Below, one piece after another: positions 34,499 to 42,327 of a stretch of DNA of 64,000 nucleotides (position 1 is the stretch's first letter; each line of letters opens with the position of its first letter). Origin of the DNA: Candidatus Villigracilis adiacens (GTDB taxonomy: Bacteria; Chloroflexota; Anaerolineae; Anaerolineales; Villigracilaceae); the NCBI GenBank assembly GCA_016703605.1, contig JADJBU010000002.1:1-64000 (forward strand). The letters run 5' to 3'. The position numbers were made by a program, and so were the translations under genes. The notes under the pieces were generated by a model that saw nothing but the letters and a program-made list of their open reading frames with translations, was not told the DNA's origin and ran no database searches.

Positions 34499-35197
34499 AT
34501 GCAACAAAAACCAATCCTGCTCACCATCCTCGATGTCCTGTCAATCATCGGACTTGGCGCAGCCACCTACTTCGCCCTGGTCTTCGCCCCCACCGAAGCC
34601 GTGATGGGCAACGTCCAGCGTGTGTTCTATTTTCACGTCGGCACAGCCTGGGTCGGGCTGATCGGGTTCGTCCTGGCGGCGCTCGCGGGCATCGTCTACT
34701 TGATCACCAAAGACGCAAAATGGGACCGCTTCGAAGTCGCCGCGGTGGAAGTCAGCGCCATGTTCTTCTTCATCACCATCGTCCTCGGCTCGATCTGGGC
34801 GCGCCCAGCGTGGAATACCTGGTGGACGTGGGACCCGCGCCTGACCACTGCCGCCGTCACCGAACTGGTCTACATCGCCTACTTCATGCTCCGCGCCGGA
34901 ATCGAAGACCCCGAAAAACGCGCGCGCTTCGGCGCAGTCTACGCCCTGCTGGGCGGCTTGAGCGCGCCGATCACCTTCATGGTCATCCGCCTCTTCCGCA
35001 CCATCCACCCGGTGGTGGTGGGCAACGGCAACCCCGAAGCGCAGGGCGGCTTCGACATGACCGGCAGTATGCTGACCGCCATGTTCGTCGCCCTCGGCGC
35101 ATTCACCGTTTTCTTCATTAACCTGATGTGGCACCGCATCCGCCTCGGCGCGCTGGAAGAGAAGGTCGAGCAGATCAAACTGAAAGTCTCGATGTAA
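34499..35197 (+). CDS. ccmC: Heme exporter protein CcmC
   Basis: A 232-residue membrane protein with six hydrophobic segments and the WWD heme-handling motif NTWWTWDPRLTTAAV. Other CcmC features are MGNVQRVFYFHVGTAW and FRTIHPVVVG, with His residues that ligate heme. CcmC loads heme onto CcmE. The start at 34499 (MQQKP) follows AAGGAG; the frame extends upstream through the repeat array, but that sequence is not protein-like. Confidence 0.95.
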   Translation: MQQKPILLTILDVLSIIGLGAATYFALVFAPTEAVMGNVQRVFYFHVGTAWVGLIGFVLAALAGIVYLITKDAKWDRFEVAAVEVSAMFFFITIVLGSIWARPAWNTWWTWDPRLTTAAVTELVYIAYFMLRAGIEDPEKRARFGAVYALLGGLSAPITFMVIRLFRTIHPVVVGNGNPEAQGGFDMTGSMLTAMFVALGAFTVFFINLMWHRIRLGALEEKVEQIKLKVSM

Positions 35198-35228
35198 AGT
35201 CCCTGCTCAGGCAATTTGCATCTCTGTC

Positions 35229-35308
35229 CTGTCATTTCGAGTGACAGCGAGAAATCTTCCTCAAGATTACCCTGGATGTCTCCTCGCTGGCACTCGTCGA
35301 AATGACAG
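35229..35308. repeat. Long imperfect hairpin (CTGTCATTTCGA arms)
   Basis: CTGTCATTTCGAGTG (35229-35243) pairs with CACTCGTCGAAATGACAG (35291-35308) with a small bulge, and CAGCGAGA/TCCTCGCTG continue inward. It lies in the ccmC-ccmD gap. TCATTTCGA words recur at 48260. Confidence 0.6.
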
Positions 35309-35339
35309 CCTCGACAATTACAATGTAAGAGGAGTAAAA

Positions 35340-35495
35340 ATGGAAACAATCAATACCGACAACTACATGATCGCCGGCTTCATCGTCTCATTCGTCACGA
35401 TCGGCATCTACCTGCTCAGCATGTACGTCCGCGCCCGCAACCTAAAACGCGATCTCGAAACCTACGAAGCGCTGGATAGTCCCGACAAAAAATAG
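35340..35495 (+). CDS. ccmD: CcmD-like small membrane protein
   Basis: A 51-residue protein: one membrane helix (MIAGFIVSFVTIGIYLLSMYV) followed by a basic stretch RARNLKRDLETY. CcmD is a short single-helix subunit of CcmABCD with this layout and normally follows ccmC, as here. AAGAGGAGTAAAA precedes the ATG. Sequence alone is weak; the position makes the call. Confidence 0.8.
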   Translation: METINTDNYMIAGFIVSFVTIGIYLLSMYVRARNLKRDLETYEALDSPDKK

Positions 35496-35530
35496 CCGCG
35501 CCAGCGCGGACTGTAACAACCTGTTTTACT

Positions 35531-35550
35531 CGAAAGTCGGGAGACTTTCG
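35531..35550. repeat. AGTC-GGAGACT hairpin
   Basis: CGAAAGTCGGGAGACTTTCG then AGTCCG. Same family as the four-hairpin array at 17921-18014, here just before a TATAAT (35576-35581). Confidence 0.6.
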
Positions 35551-35604
35551 AGTCCGCTCATCCGACGGAGTCCGTTATAATCATAGCAGGCTCCGTTTTT
35601 CTTT

Positions 35605-37248
35605 ATGAACGACCGACGGTGGGTCAGCCGCTTGCTTCTCGTATGGATCGCCATCTTCAACCTGGCGTTCGGTTCTGGATCCGCGCCCGCCTCCACTTCT
35701 CCCGATTCCAATCCTCCCCCCGGACCTGACCGGTTCTCCATCATCGCCGTCGAATACCAATCCTACGAGTGGGAATTGCTCAAGTGGGAAGACCGCACCT
35801 CCGTCTGCAAGATCGTGGTGGACCACGATGGAATGCCCCTCCCCGACGAAGTCTATCGCGATTGCGGCACGATCATCTACCGCAAATGGATGGCGCAGCC
35901 GATGTGCAACCTCAACAACGTAAAAAAATGCGAAGGCTACTACGCCCTGTTGATCGACTCCACACCGATGGAAAAAGAGATCGCCATGCAATTGCCCGCC
36001 GCCAGCGCATGGCTCTCGCTCGAAGACTGCGAACCCGTCCACAGCACGGGGACGAACATCTGCGAAAGCAAACCAACCCTCGTCATCACCGGGCAGGAAC
36101 CGCTCCCCAACGAATCGATCAACCGGATCGAGGGAACCTACAACGGGCAATCCTTCTTCTGCGAGGATAGCGGCGAGTGCAAATTCCAGGTCCCCGAAAC
36201 GGACGATGAAGGCGCCGAATTGACCTTCTGGGCATACTCGACCTACGGCGACAGCAGCCTTGTTTATGAGGCGCAGGTACGCGTCAAACAGGTGGACGAA
36301 GGCGATCCCGACCAACTCTACTGGTACGTGGACGTGCTTTCCTCGCAATGGCAGGGAGAAGTCAGCGCGACATGCTCCGAAACCTGGGGCATCTTCCCCC
36401 CCGTGGGCGGCGCGCCAGACTGGTTAAGCACCCCCACCGAAAGCGAAGACCTCAGCAGCGACATCCCCTACACCTATCTCGCCGCGAACCTAATCCTGCA
36501 AGGCGCGGTGGACGCGAGTTCCTGCCCCGACGGGGGTCTCGCTCCCGGCAACGTCGTCAACCAATGCGGGCTGGAGAAGTCCCGTGACGCCGTGCGCGAA
36601 TGGCAGAACCAGTTCGACGATTTGATCCTCTCCACCGCAATGGAAACCAGCGTCCCCGCCTTTTTGTTGAAGAACCTCTTCGCGCGCGAAAGCCAGTTCT
36701 GGCCCGGCATCTTCCAGGGCGCCAATGACATTGGGCTCGGTCAACTGACAGAGAATGGGGCAGATACCGCCCTCTTTTGGAATACATCCTTCTTCAACCA
36801 GTTCTGTCCGCTCGTAATGGATGCGGAAACCTGCGGGCTGGGGTACGCCAACATGGACGAGGAAATTCAATCCGAACTGCGCCGCGCCCTCGTCGGCAGC
36901 GTCAACACAGAATGTGAAGACTGTCCGCTCGGGCTGGACCTCTCTCAGGCAGACTTCTCCATAGACGTCTTTGCCCACACCCTCATTGCCAACTGCGACC
37001 AGGCAGGGCAGGTTCTATACAACTACACGCTCACTAAACCGGAAAGCGCCGCCTCTTACGAAGACATGTGGAAGTTTACCCTCGTCAACTACAACGCGGG
37101 CGGGGGTTGTCTCGCCGAAGCCCTCGGCGGCGGATTCGCCGCCAGCGGGCTGCCACTCACCTGGGAGACCGTCTCGCCGCATTTGGTGGGAGTCTGCTCA
37201 AGCGCGGTTGACTACGTAAACGATATAAGCGGGCAGCCGGGCGAATAG
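35605..37248 (+). CDS. Secreted Cys-rich lytic-transglycosylase-like protein
   Basis: A 547-residue exported protein (signal LLLVWIAIFNLAFGSGSA) with more than twenty cysteines, implying several disulfides. The last 220 residues resemble a lysozyme-like transglycosylase: FLLKNLFARESQFWPG gives a candidate catalytic Glu, then ANDIGLGQLTENGAD and LVNYNAGGGCL, matching the ES/GLMQ/N-x-G pattern. The N-terminal 300 residues match no domain I recognise. TATAAT at 35576-35581 may start a short leader without a clear ribosome site. It is next to the thiol-redox and cytochrome genes, which may aid its folding. Confidence 0.65.
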   Translation: MNDRRWVSRLLLVWIAIFNLAFGSGSAPASTSPDSNPPPGPDRFSIIAVEYQSYEWELLKWEDRTSVCKIVVDHDGMPLPDEVYRDCGTIIYRKWMAQPMCNLNNVKKCEGYYALLIDSTPMEKEIAMQLPAASAWLSLEDCEPVHSTGTNICESKPTLVITGQEPLPNESINRIEGTYNGQSFFCEDSGECKFQVPETDDEGAELTFWAYSTYGDSSLVYEAQVRVKQVDEGDPDQLYWYVDVLSSQWQGEVSATCSETWGIFPPVGGAPDWLSTPTESEDLSSDIPYTYLAANLILQGAVDASSCPDGGLAPGNVVNQCGLEKSRDAVREWQNQFDDLILSTAMETSVPAFLLKNLFARESQFWPGIFQGANDIGLGQLTENGADTALFWNTSFFNQFCPLVMDAETCGLGYANMDEEIQSELRRALVGSVNTECEDCPLGLDLSQADFSIDVFAHTLIANCDQAGQVLYNYTLTKPESAASYEDMWKFTLVNYNAGGGCLAEALGGGFAASGLPLTWETVSPHLVGVCSSAVDYVNDISGQPGE

Positions 37249-37287
37249 TCAGGGGTATGTAAAAGCGGCCTGCCTAACTCTTATGGG

Positions 37288-37293
37288 TATAAT
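37288..37293 (+). promoter_or_regulatory. -10 TATAAT before rsmG
   Basis: TATGGGTATAAT is an extended-type -10 ending 13 bases before the ATG at 37307. It makes the upstream ATG at 37283 unlikely as a start because that lies within the promoter. Confidence 0.5.
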
Positions 37294-37306
37294 CCCCCCA
37301 ACGGAT

Positions 37307-38017
37307 ATGGATACCCTCATTCAAGATGCAAAAACCCTCTTCAACGTCCACCTCTCGGCGCGGCAGGTAGTCGCGCTCGTCAACTACGAGAGGGAATTGC
37401 TCGAGTGGAACGCCAAATTCAACCTGACCGCCATCCGCGACGTGGAGTCCATTCGGACCAAGCATTTTCTGGATTCTTTTTCCTGCGTGCAGGCATGGAA
37501 AGCAAATCCTCCCTACCGCCTCGTGGACGTAGGCACCGGCGCGGGCTTCCCCGGCATCGTCTTGAAGATCCTTTACCCCACCACGCGCGTTACGCTGGTC
37601 GAATCGGTCGGCAAGAAAGCCATGTTCTGCCAGCATCTGATCCAGACCCTGGGGCTGGAGGATATCGAAGTCATCCACGCCCGCGCCGAGGATGTGGGAC
37701 AAAACCCCGCGCATCGCGAGACCTATGATTGGGCTGTGGCGCGCGCCGTTGCGAATCTCAACATCCTGAGCGAGTACCTGCTGCCCTTCGTCAAACTCGG
37801 CGGGACGATGCTTGCCCAAAAAGGCGAAAGCGGACCCGCCGAAGCGCAGTCCGCTGAAAAGGCGATGAAATTATTGGGCGGCAAGTTGAAGCAGTTGATC
37901 CCCGTCCATCTGCCCGGCGTTGCCGATGACCGCTATCTCGTACTGGTGGATAAGGTCGCCGCCACCCCGCCGAAATATCCGCGCAAGGCGGGCATTCCCA
38001 TGAAGACACCGTTGTAA
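37307..38017 (+). CDS. rsmG: 16S rRNA (guanine527-N7)-methyltransferase
   Basis: About 236 residues. It methylates G527 in the 530 loop of 16S rRNA using S-adenosylmethionine. The family features are ELLEWNAKFNLTAI near the N-terminus, the SAM motif LVDVGTGAGFPGIVLKI, VTLVESVGKKAMFCQ, and DWAVARAVANLNILSEYLLPFVKLGG. The C-terminal YPRKAGIPMKTPL matches the usual ending YPRKPGTP. The start at 37307 is chosen from homologue length and the promoter position. Confidence 0.95.
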   Translation: MDTLIQDAKTLFNVHLSARQVVALVNYERELLEWNAKFNLTAIRDVESIRTKHFLDSFSCVQAWKANPPYRLVDVGTGAGFPGIVLKILYPTTRVTLVESVGKKAMFCQHLIQTLGLEDIEVIHARAEDVGQNPAHRETYDWAVARAVANLNILSEYLLPFVKLGGTMLAQKGESGPAEAQSAEKAMKLLGGKLKQLIPVHLPGVADDRYLVLVDKVAATPPKYPRKAGIPMKTPL

Positions 38018-38379
38018 ATTCAACGAACACAAAAAACGTCCCGAAGGTTGTTGCCAGGCGTCAAAATGCTCGAAACAACCTTCGGGACGATGTGAGTGAT
38101 TAACTCACCTTGCGCAGTTCTCCCTTCAGATTGTCACCCTGAGTGGAGCGAAGGGTCTCTGGGACAGTTGTAGAACTGTTTCGCTTCGCTCCAAAGAAAC
38201 AAGGGGTTTTCAAACCCATTTGCCGCAGATTTCGAAGATTGACGCGGATTTTTAAAAACAATTCGCGAAAATTCACGTAATCCGCGGCTGAATCTCTTGT
38301 TTCCTTCTCTTGGAACGGCGTTCCTTCCCGCCGTGGACTTACTCAGCATGACATCGCGCGTAAGGTGAGTGATTAATAT
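38018..38379. other. Non-coding gap with repeats
   Basis: No gene is seen. It holds the hairpin 38037-38089, two copies of GTGAGTGATTAA (about 38092 and 38365), and degenerate CGCGGATTTTTAAAAACAATTCGCG-like blocks near 38240-38290 that resemble those around the amidase. Confidence 0.5.
38037..38089. repeat. CCCGAAGGTT hairpin repeat
   Basis: CGTCCCGAAGGTTGTT (38037-38052) and AACAACCTTCGGGACG (38074-38089) are perfect 16-bp arms around a 21-base loop. A relative is at 7109-7161. It may end rsmG transcription, but no T-run follows. Confidence 0.65.
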
Positions 38380-38412
38380 AAAAGAGGCGTGACGCAATGT
38401 CACGCCTCTTTT
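38380..38412. terminator. Terminator of the cytochrome b561 gene
   Basis: AAAAGAGGCGTGAC, GCAAT, GTCACGCCTCTTTT: perfect 14-bp arms with T/A tails on both sides, just beyond the minus-strand cytochrome b561 stop. Confidence 0.85.
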
Positions 38413-38425
38413 ACTACGGGTCAGC

Positions 38426-38959
38426 CTACTTCCCGAACCACATCCTTGCCAGCAATTTATCCTTTTTGATGAACTGATGGTACAGCGCCGCGCCGAAGTG
38501 CAGGAGGACGATCGCCAGCAGCAGCCAGGAGGTCAGCCCGTGGCCCATGCGCGGCAGGTACTCGAAGAAGTTCGAGGGGTAGGGCGCGGCTCCGCTGAAG
38601 ACCGCCGGCAGGTTCGCCATTTGGAACAAGCCAAGTCCGCTGGCGGCCATGCCGAGCAGGAAAACATACAAAAGAATATGAACGGCTTTGGCGGCGAAGT
38701 TCAAAAAGGCATTCCCGGCGTCTGCGGGGGCGGGGCGCTTGGTGGTAAAACGCAATACCAGCCGCACGATCACGAGCAGGGTCAACGCCCCGCCAATATA
38801 AGCATGGCTTTGCAGCATCATCGGTTTCTGCGGATCATCGAATGAAATGCCCGGCATGACGAACTTGCCAACGCCCAGCATCATCAACACGAGCAGGGCG
38901 GTCAGCCAGTGAATGGCGACAAAAGCAGGGTGGTATCTCTTGGGGGTGGTTTCAGGCAT
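38426..38959 (-). CDS. Cytochrome b561 family protein
   Basis: A 177-residue four-helix di-heme b-type membrane cytochrome of the CybB type. The histidines are at FVAIHWLTALL (helix 1), MLQSHAYIGG (helix 2), AVHILLYVFLL (helix 3) and LLHFGAALYHQF (helix 4), matching the expected heme ligands. These proteins move electrons from quinol to acceptors such as superoxide. It is monocistronic, with its own terminator. Confidence 0.92.
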   Translation of the reverse strand: MPETTPKRYHPAFVAIHWLTALLVLMMLGVGKFVMPGISFDDPQKPMMLQSHAYIGGALTLLVIVRLVLRFTTKRPAPADAGNAFLNFAAKAVHILLYVFLLGMAASGLGLFQMANLPAVFSGAAPYPSNFFEYLPRMGHGLTSWLLLAIVLLHFGAALYHQFIKKDKLLARMWFGK

Positions 38960-39102
38960 GATATTTCTCCTCTAGGTTATCTTTGCATACAAGACTATCC
39001 CTTAAATTCCTTTCTTACGAGGTCAGGCGGGTGTAAAATGAAAAAAATCAATCTCCCGAAAAAGTTGAAAGGTCAACCAACCAGGTTCGACAGGCAGCCG
39101 CA

Positions 39103-39238
39103 TGTGCAAGCAAAGGTTGCCAATGTGGACTGCAAAATCTCCCGATTTTGCTCGAAAGTCAGGAGATGCCGCTGGCGCCAACGGCGCCATCACTGCGCCG
39201 CTTTCGACTCCGCGCCTGACATGTTTTGCTTGCGCACA
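39103..39238. repeat. 136-bp repeat with terminal inverted repeats
   Basis: It begins TGTGCAAGCAAA and ends TTTTGCTTGCGCACA, near-perfect terminal inverted repeats. Inside is CGAAAGTCAGGAGA, a GC-rich insert, then CTTTCGACTCCG, which is the AGTC hairpin opened by the insert. A second copy at 61897-62013 shares most positions but lacks about 15-20 bases of the insert. No ORF fits. The rest of the 405-base gap (38960-39364) holds a weak TAAAAT (39278) and a GGAGGAATTC ribosome site for ssb. Confidence 0.75.
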
Positions 39239-39364
39239 ACCGCGCGGGCTATTGACCTGTTACGCCTGCCTGCTGATAAAATCAGTGAGGTCGACCCAGA
39301 GGAAACTCCATGGGTTCAGTCATATCTTGTATAAACCACAAATCAAATACACCCGGAGGAATTC

Positions 39365-39796
39365 ATGAGCTATCAAAAAATCATCATCATAGGAAACCTG
39401 GGACGCGAGCCTGAAATGCGCTATACGCCCTCAGGACAGGCTGTCACCAGTTTTTCCGTCGCTGTCAACGAAACCTATACAAACGCCAATGGCGAAAAGG
39501 TCAAAAAGACAATCTGGTTCCGTGTAACCACCTGGGGAAAGCAGGCTGAAACCTGCAACCAATATCTTAAAAAGGGGCAGCAGGTTCTTGTGGACGGCAG
39601 GATGAACGCAGACCCCGCAACCGGCGGACCGAAGATTTTCACACGGCAGGACGGCACCGCCGGTTCCTCCTTCGAAATCACCGCCCAGACCGTGCGCTTC
39701 CTCTCCTCCCGCGTTGAAGGCGAATCCGGACCCATCGCTGGAGGCGGCGGCATGGAAATGGCGGAACTCCCGCCCGAAGACGAAATTCCGTTCTAA
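39365..39796 (+). CDS. ssb: Single-stranded DNA-binding protein
   Basis: A 143-residue OB-fold SSB used in replication and repair. It opens SYQKIIIIGNLGREPEMRYT and has VTSFSVAVNETYTNANGEKVKKT, IWFRVTTWGKQAETCNQYL and the acidic C-terminal tip PPEDEIPF that recruits partner proteins. The internal Gly-rich linker is unusually short. GGAGGAATTC precedes the ATG. A strong hairpin follows, separating it from the DUF3467-translin genes. Confidence 0.95.
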   Translation: MSYQKIIIIGNLGREPEMRYTPSGQAVTSFSVAVNETYTNANGEKVKKTIWFRVTTWGKQAETCNQYLKKGQQVLVDGRMNADPATGGPKIFTRQDGTAGSSFEITAQTVRFLSSRVEGESGPIAGGGGMEMAELPPEDEIPF

Positions 39797-39806
39797 CGAA
39801 TGCATG

Positions 39807-39837
39807 GACCCTAAAGGTCTCCAAGACCTTTAGGGTC
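39807..39837. terminator. Hairpin after ssb, GACCCTAAAGG family
   Basis: GACCCTAAAGGTCT, CCA, AGACCTTTAGGGTC: perfect 14-bp arms, 11 bases after the ssb stop. The arm sequence is shared with the inner arms of the element at 12104-12342. Confidence 0.75.
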
Positions 39838-39840
39838 TCA

Positions 39841-39846
39841 TAAAAT
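39841..39846 (+). promoter_or_regulatory. -10-like TAAAAT, possible leaderless start
   Basis: TAAAAT ends 7 bases before the ATG at 39854 with no ribosome site between. Confidence 0.4.
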
Positions 39847-39853
39847 ATAAAAA

Positions 39854-40192
39854 ATGACCACTCCCCAAACCCCTCCCCAAAAACCAGCCGGACCCATCAT
39901 CGAACTGCCGCCCGGCGTGGAACCGCAATACGTCAACCTGGCGCGCATTGCGCACTCCGCGTCGGATATCGTCTTCGACTTTGCCCACCTCATGCCCGGC
40001 GAGCCGCGCGCGCGAATCCGTTCGCGGGTGGTCATGACCCCGCTCAACGCCAAACTGTTGCTGAAGGCGCTCACTGAAAACATTTCGCGGTATGAAACCG
40101 CCTACGGCGAGATCCAGGTTCCCGTCAACTCCACCCTCGCCGACAACCTCTTCCGCCCGTTTCAACAGCCGCCCGAACCGCCAAAAGAATAA
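39854..40192 (+). CDS. DUF3467 domain protein
   Basis: A 112-residue protein with the DUF3467 core: VEPQYVNLARIAHSASDIVFDF, ARIRSRVVMTPLNAKLLLKAL and NISRYETAYGEI. The family is widespread without a known activity. A Pro-rich tail ends it, and two bases later the translin-like gene begins, so the two are probably translationally coupled. Confidence 0.88.
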   Translation: MTTPQTPPQKPAGPIIELPPGVEPQYVNLARIAHSASDIVFDFAHLMPGEPRARIRSRVVMTPLNAKLLLKALTENISRYETAYGEIQVPVNSTLADNLFRPFQQPPEPPKE

Positions 40193-40194
40193 CG

Positions 40195-40884
40195 ATGCGC
40201 AAACTCGAATCCATCGCCGACCAGATCCGGAAGAATTTCGACTCGCGCACCGCCGCCCGCGACCAGGCGCTCGCCCACGCCCGCCAGCTTACCCGCGCCT
40301 GCTCGCTCGCCATCCGCGCCGTCCACCGCGACGACATCGAGACCATGCAGGCGCAACTGAACGAAGCCCATCAACTTGCCGATACGCTGCGCAGTTCCCT
40401 CGCCTCGCACCCAGACCTGTATCACGCCGGTTACACACAGGACGCGCTGAAGGAATTTGTGGAGGCGAACGTCACCTGCGCCCTGATTCAAAACCAGCCG
40501 CTTCCGACTCCGGAGATGCTGGTCGTTGAACCTGCGACCTTTCTCAACGGGTTGGCTGAGGTGGTCGGCGAACTCCGCCGCCGCACAATGGACATTCTGC
40601 GTCACGGATACTCCACCGAAGCCGAACGCCTGCTCGGCGTGATGGACGAGATCTACTCCGTGCTCGTCACCATGGACTACCCCGACGCCATCACCAACGG
40701 ACTGCGCCGTCAGACCGACCTGGCGCGCGGCATCATCGAGAAGACCCGCGGCGACATCACCTTCAGCCTGCGCGGCGGGCATCTGGAAAAAGCCATCGGG
40801 CGTCTGATCAACCAACTTAACAGCGGACAGGCTCCGGGTCCCGGAGGAAGCGGGGACTTATCCATCATGGACGAGGACGATTGA
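40195..40884 (+). CDS. Translin family protein
   Basis: A 229-residue all-helical protein that resembles translin, the octameric single-stranded nucleic-acid-binding protein of eukaryotes and archaea. Recognisable segments are EFVEANVTCALIQNQPLP, FLNGLAEVVGELRRRTMDIL, the YPDAITNGLRRQTDLARGI stretch and IEKTRGDITFSLRGG, which contain the conserved GLRR and RGD signatures. Bacterial translins are uncommon and uncharacterised. It is flanked by DUF3467 (2-bp gap) and a membrane protein (3-bp gap), downstream of ssb. Confidence 0.8.
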   Translation: MRKLESIADQIRKNFDSRTAARDQALAHARQLTRACSLAIRAVHRDDIETMQAQLNEAHQLADTLRSSLASHPDLYHAGYTQDALKEFVEANVTCALIQNQPLPTPEMLVVEPATFLNGLAEVVGELRRRTMDILRHGYSTEAERLLGVMDEIYSVLVTMDYPDAITNGLRRQTDLARGIIEKTRGDITFSLRGGHLEKAIGRLINQLNSGQAPGPGGSGDLSIMDEDD

Positions 40885-40887
40885 TCC

Positions 40888-41502
40888 ATGGCATCCAAAG
40901 GCGGACGACGCTACCCCCTCGTCATCTTTACCCACATGATGAGCCGCTGGTGGACGGCGGTTTTTACGCTCGGGCTGGCGCTGCTTGGGCTTGCCTGGGT
41001 GATTCGCTGGTGGGGTTTCGAGCAATGGCGCTGGATGATCTTTGCCGGGTTGGGAGTGATGATTGCGGTTGCGGGTCTTATCATTTGGATGATCCGCAAG
41101 TCTGCTTATGTTCAGCCGTTTAACGACCACCTGCGGCTGGTGACGCCCTTCCTGCGATTGAACATTTCATACAAACGTTTCCTGCGCACCGGGACGGCGA
41201 ATATGGGGTCGCTCTTTCCGCCGAAGAACCTGCGCGGTTCATTGCAGGATATCGTCGAACCGCTTGCCAGGATGACCGCCATCGTCATTGATGTGAAGTC
41301 GCTGCCCATGCCGCAGAACACGTTGAAGTTTTTCCTTTCGCCGCTCTTCTTCAAGGATAAATCGCCGCATATCGTCATCCTTGTTGCCGATTGGATGCGC
41401 TTCAGCGCCGAGATGGACAGCCTGCGTCATGGCGGCGGTGAGGCCCCCAAGGTGGAGCATCGGCGCAATATTTCAATATTATCGAAACTGCCGAAAAAAT
41501 AA
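40888..41502 (+). CDS. Two-helix membrane protein of unknown function
   Basis: A 204-residue protein I do not recognise. Two adjacent membrane helices (WWTAVFTLGLALLGLAWVIRW and WRWMIFAGLGVMIAVAGLIIWMI, about residues 20-70) are followed by a 130-residue soluble domain. That domain has YVQPFNDHLRLVTPFLRLNISYKRF and HIVILVADWMRFSAEMDSLR. The helix pair followed by a PH-like beta domain suggests a bacterial PH-domain-type protein, but this is weak. It starts 3 bases after the translin gene, so it is probably in the same operon. Confidence 0.7.
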   Translation: MASKGGRRYPLVIFTHMMSRWWTAVFTLGLALLGLAWVIRWWGFEQWRWMIFAGLGVMIAVAGLIIWMIRKSAYVQPFNDHLRLVTPFLRLNISYKRFLRTGTANMGSLFPPKNLRGSLQDIVEPLARMTAIVIDVKSLPMPQNTLKFFLSPLFFKDKSPHIVILVADWMRFSAEMDSLRHGGGEAPKVEHRRNISILSKLPKK

Positions 41503-41512
41503 ATTAAGGACT

Positions 41513-41611
41513 CCAACGTCTCCCGACGTTGGAACTGCTATCCGAAGTCAGGAGCCCTTCGATGAACTCACCTGTGCCTGCGGCACTGGCGCAGGCAGGA
41601 CAAGACTTCGG
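41513..41611. repeat. Two AGTC-family hairpins, one with an inserted stem-loop
   Basis: CCAACGTCTCCCGACGTTGG (41513-41532) is a plain member. In the second, CCGAAGTCAGGAG (41542-) and GACTTCGGACTCC (41604-) are the two halves of the hairpin separated by about 50 bases. The insert itself contains TGCCTG...CAGGCA (41575-41597). Confidence 0.65.
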
Positions 41612-41626
41612 ACTCCACGAAACCCC

Positions 41627-42043
41627 ATGAATATCTATTTTGCCTGTTCCATCACCGGCGGGCGTGAACTCGAGGGTTTTTACGCCCGGTTCGTCGCCTT
41701 TCTCGAAGCGGATGGACATATCATCCCCACCTCTCACCTTGCCCGTTCCGAAGCGCTGGAAGGCGAGCGGATATTGACTCCGCGCGATGTCTATGACCGC
41801 GATGTGAGCTGGATTCGGGAATGCGACGCCCTGATCGCGGAGGTCGGCGTCCCTTCACATGGGGTTGGTTACGAGATCGGGTATGCGCTGAATTGCCAAA
41901 AACCCGTGTTGTGCCTGTATGAAAACGGACGAAAGGTCTCCAAGATGATCACCGGCAACCCCGACCCTGCCCTGCGGGTCGCAGCCTATTCCGCTTTCGA
42001 GGAGGCTGTCGCTCACGCGCGGAATTTTCTGGGCGTGTTCTGA
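41627..42043 (+). CDS. 2'-deoxynucleoside 5'-phosphate N-hydrolase-like protein
   Basis: A 138-residue protein of the nucleoside 2-deoxyribosyltransferase fold. It opens MNIYFACSITGGRE and has YDRDVSWIRECDALIAEV with the catalytic Glu region, then PSHGVGYEIGYALNCQKPVLCLYE. This pattern is closer to DNPH1/RCL hydrolases, which cut the glycosidic bond of deoxynucleotides, than to transferases. Exact specificity is not determined. It follows the translin operon after a hairpin pair. Confidence 0.85.
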   Translation: MNIYFACSITGGRELEGFYARFVAFLEADGHIIPTSHLARSEALEGERILTPRDVYDRDVSWIRECDALIAEVGVPSHGVGYEIGYALNCQKPVLCLYENGRKVSKMITGNPDPALRVAAYSAFEEAVAHARNFLGVF

Positions 42044-42176
42044 TATACATGCGCTTCATCACGCTGGAAGGGTGACATATTTCGATGCTCAAAACGCGCG
42101 ATTTGGATTAATATCGAACCTGGAGACGGTTGCAGACACCTCCAACACAAGATCCCAGTCTCCTCCTTTGGCGAAA
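42044..42176. other. Short non-coding stretch before a terminator
   Basis: About 130 bases without a gene. GTCTCC/GGAGAC words recur (42120 and 42158). It could be the body of a small RNA ending in the terminator at 42177, or simply the 3' leader of the upstream gene. Nothing specific is recognised. Confidence 0.3.
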
Positions 42177-42215
42177 GCTGACGCCGGGTGAATAACCCGG
42201 CGTCAGCAGTTTTAT
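42177..42215 (+). terminator. Rho-independent terminator
   Basis: GCTGACGCCGGGT, GAATA, ACCCGGCGTCAGC followed by AGTTTTATTA: perfect 13-bp stem and a T-rich tail. Confidence 0.85.
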
Positions 42216-42327
42216 TATCTGTGTTGTGCATATTCTCAAACAAACGGTATGTGGGGTCGGCGTAGAAAAACCCTTATGACTCTGAATTGATCACCGTTGA
42301 CACACACTTCCCGTGCCGGGTGTGTTT

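Noticed and set aside
42044..42207. Riboswitch or small RNA upstream of the terminator
   Set aside because: No known riboswitch core is recognisable and no gene follows in the right orientation; only the terminator hairpin is clear.
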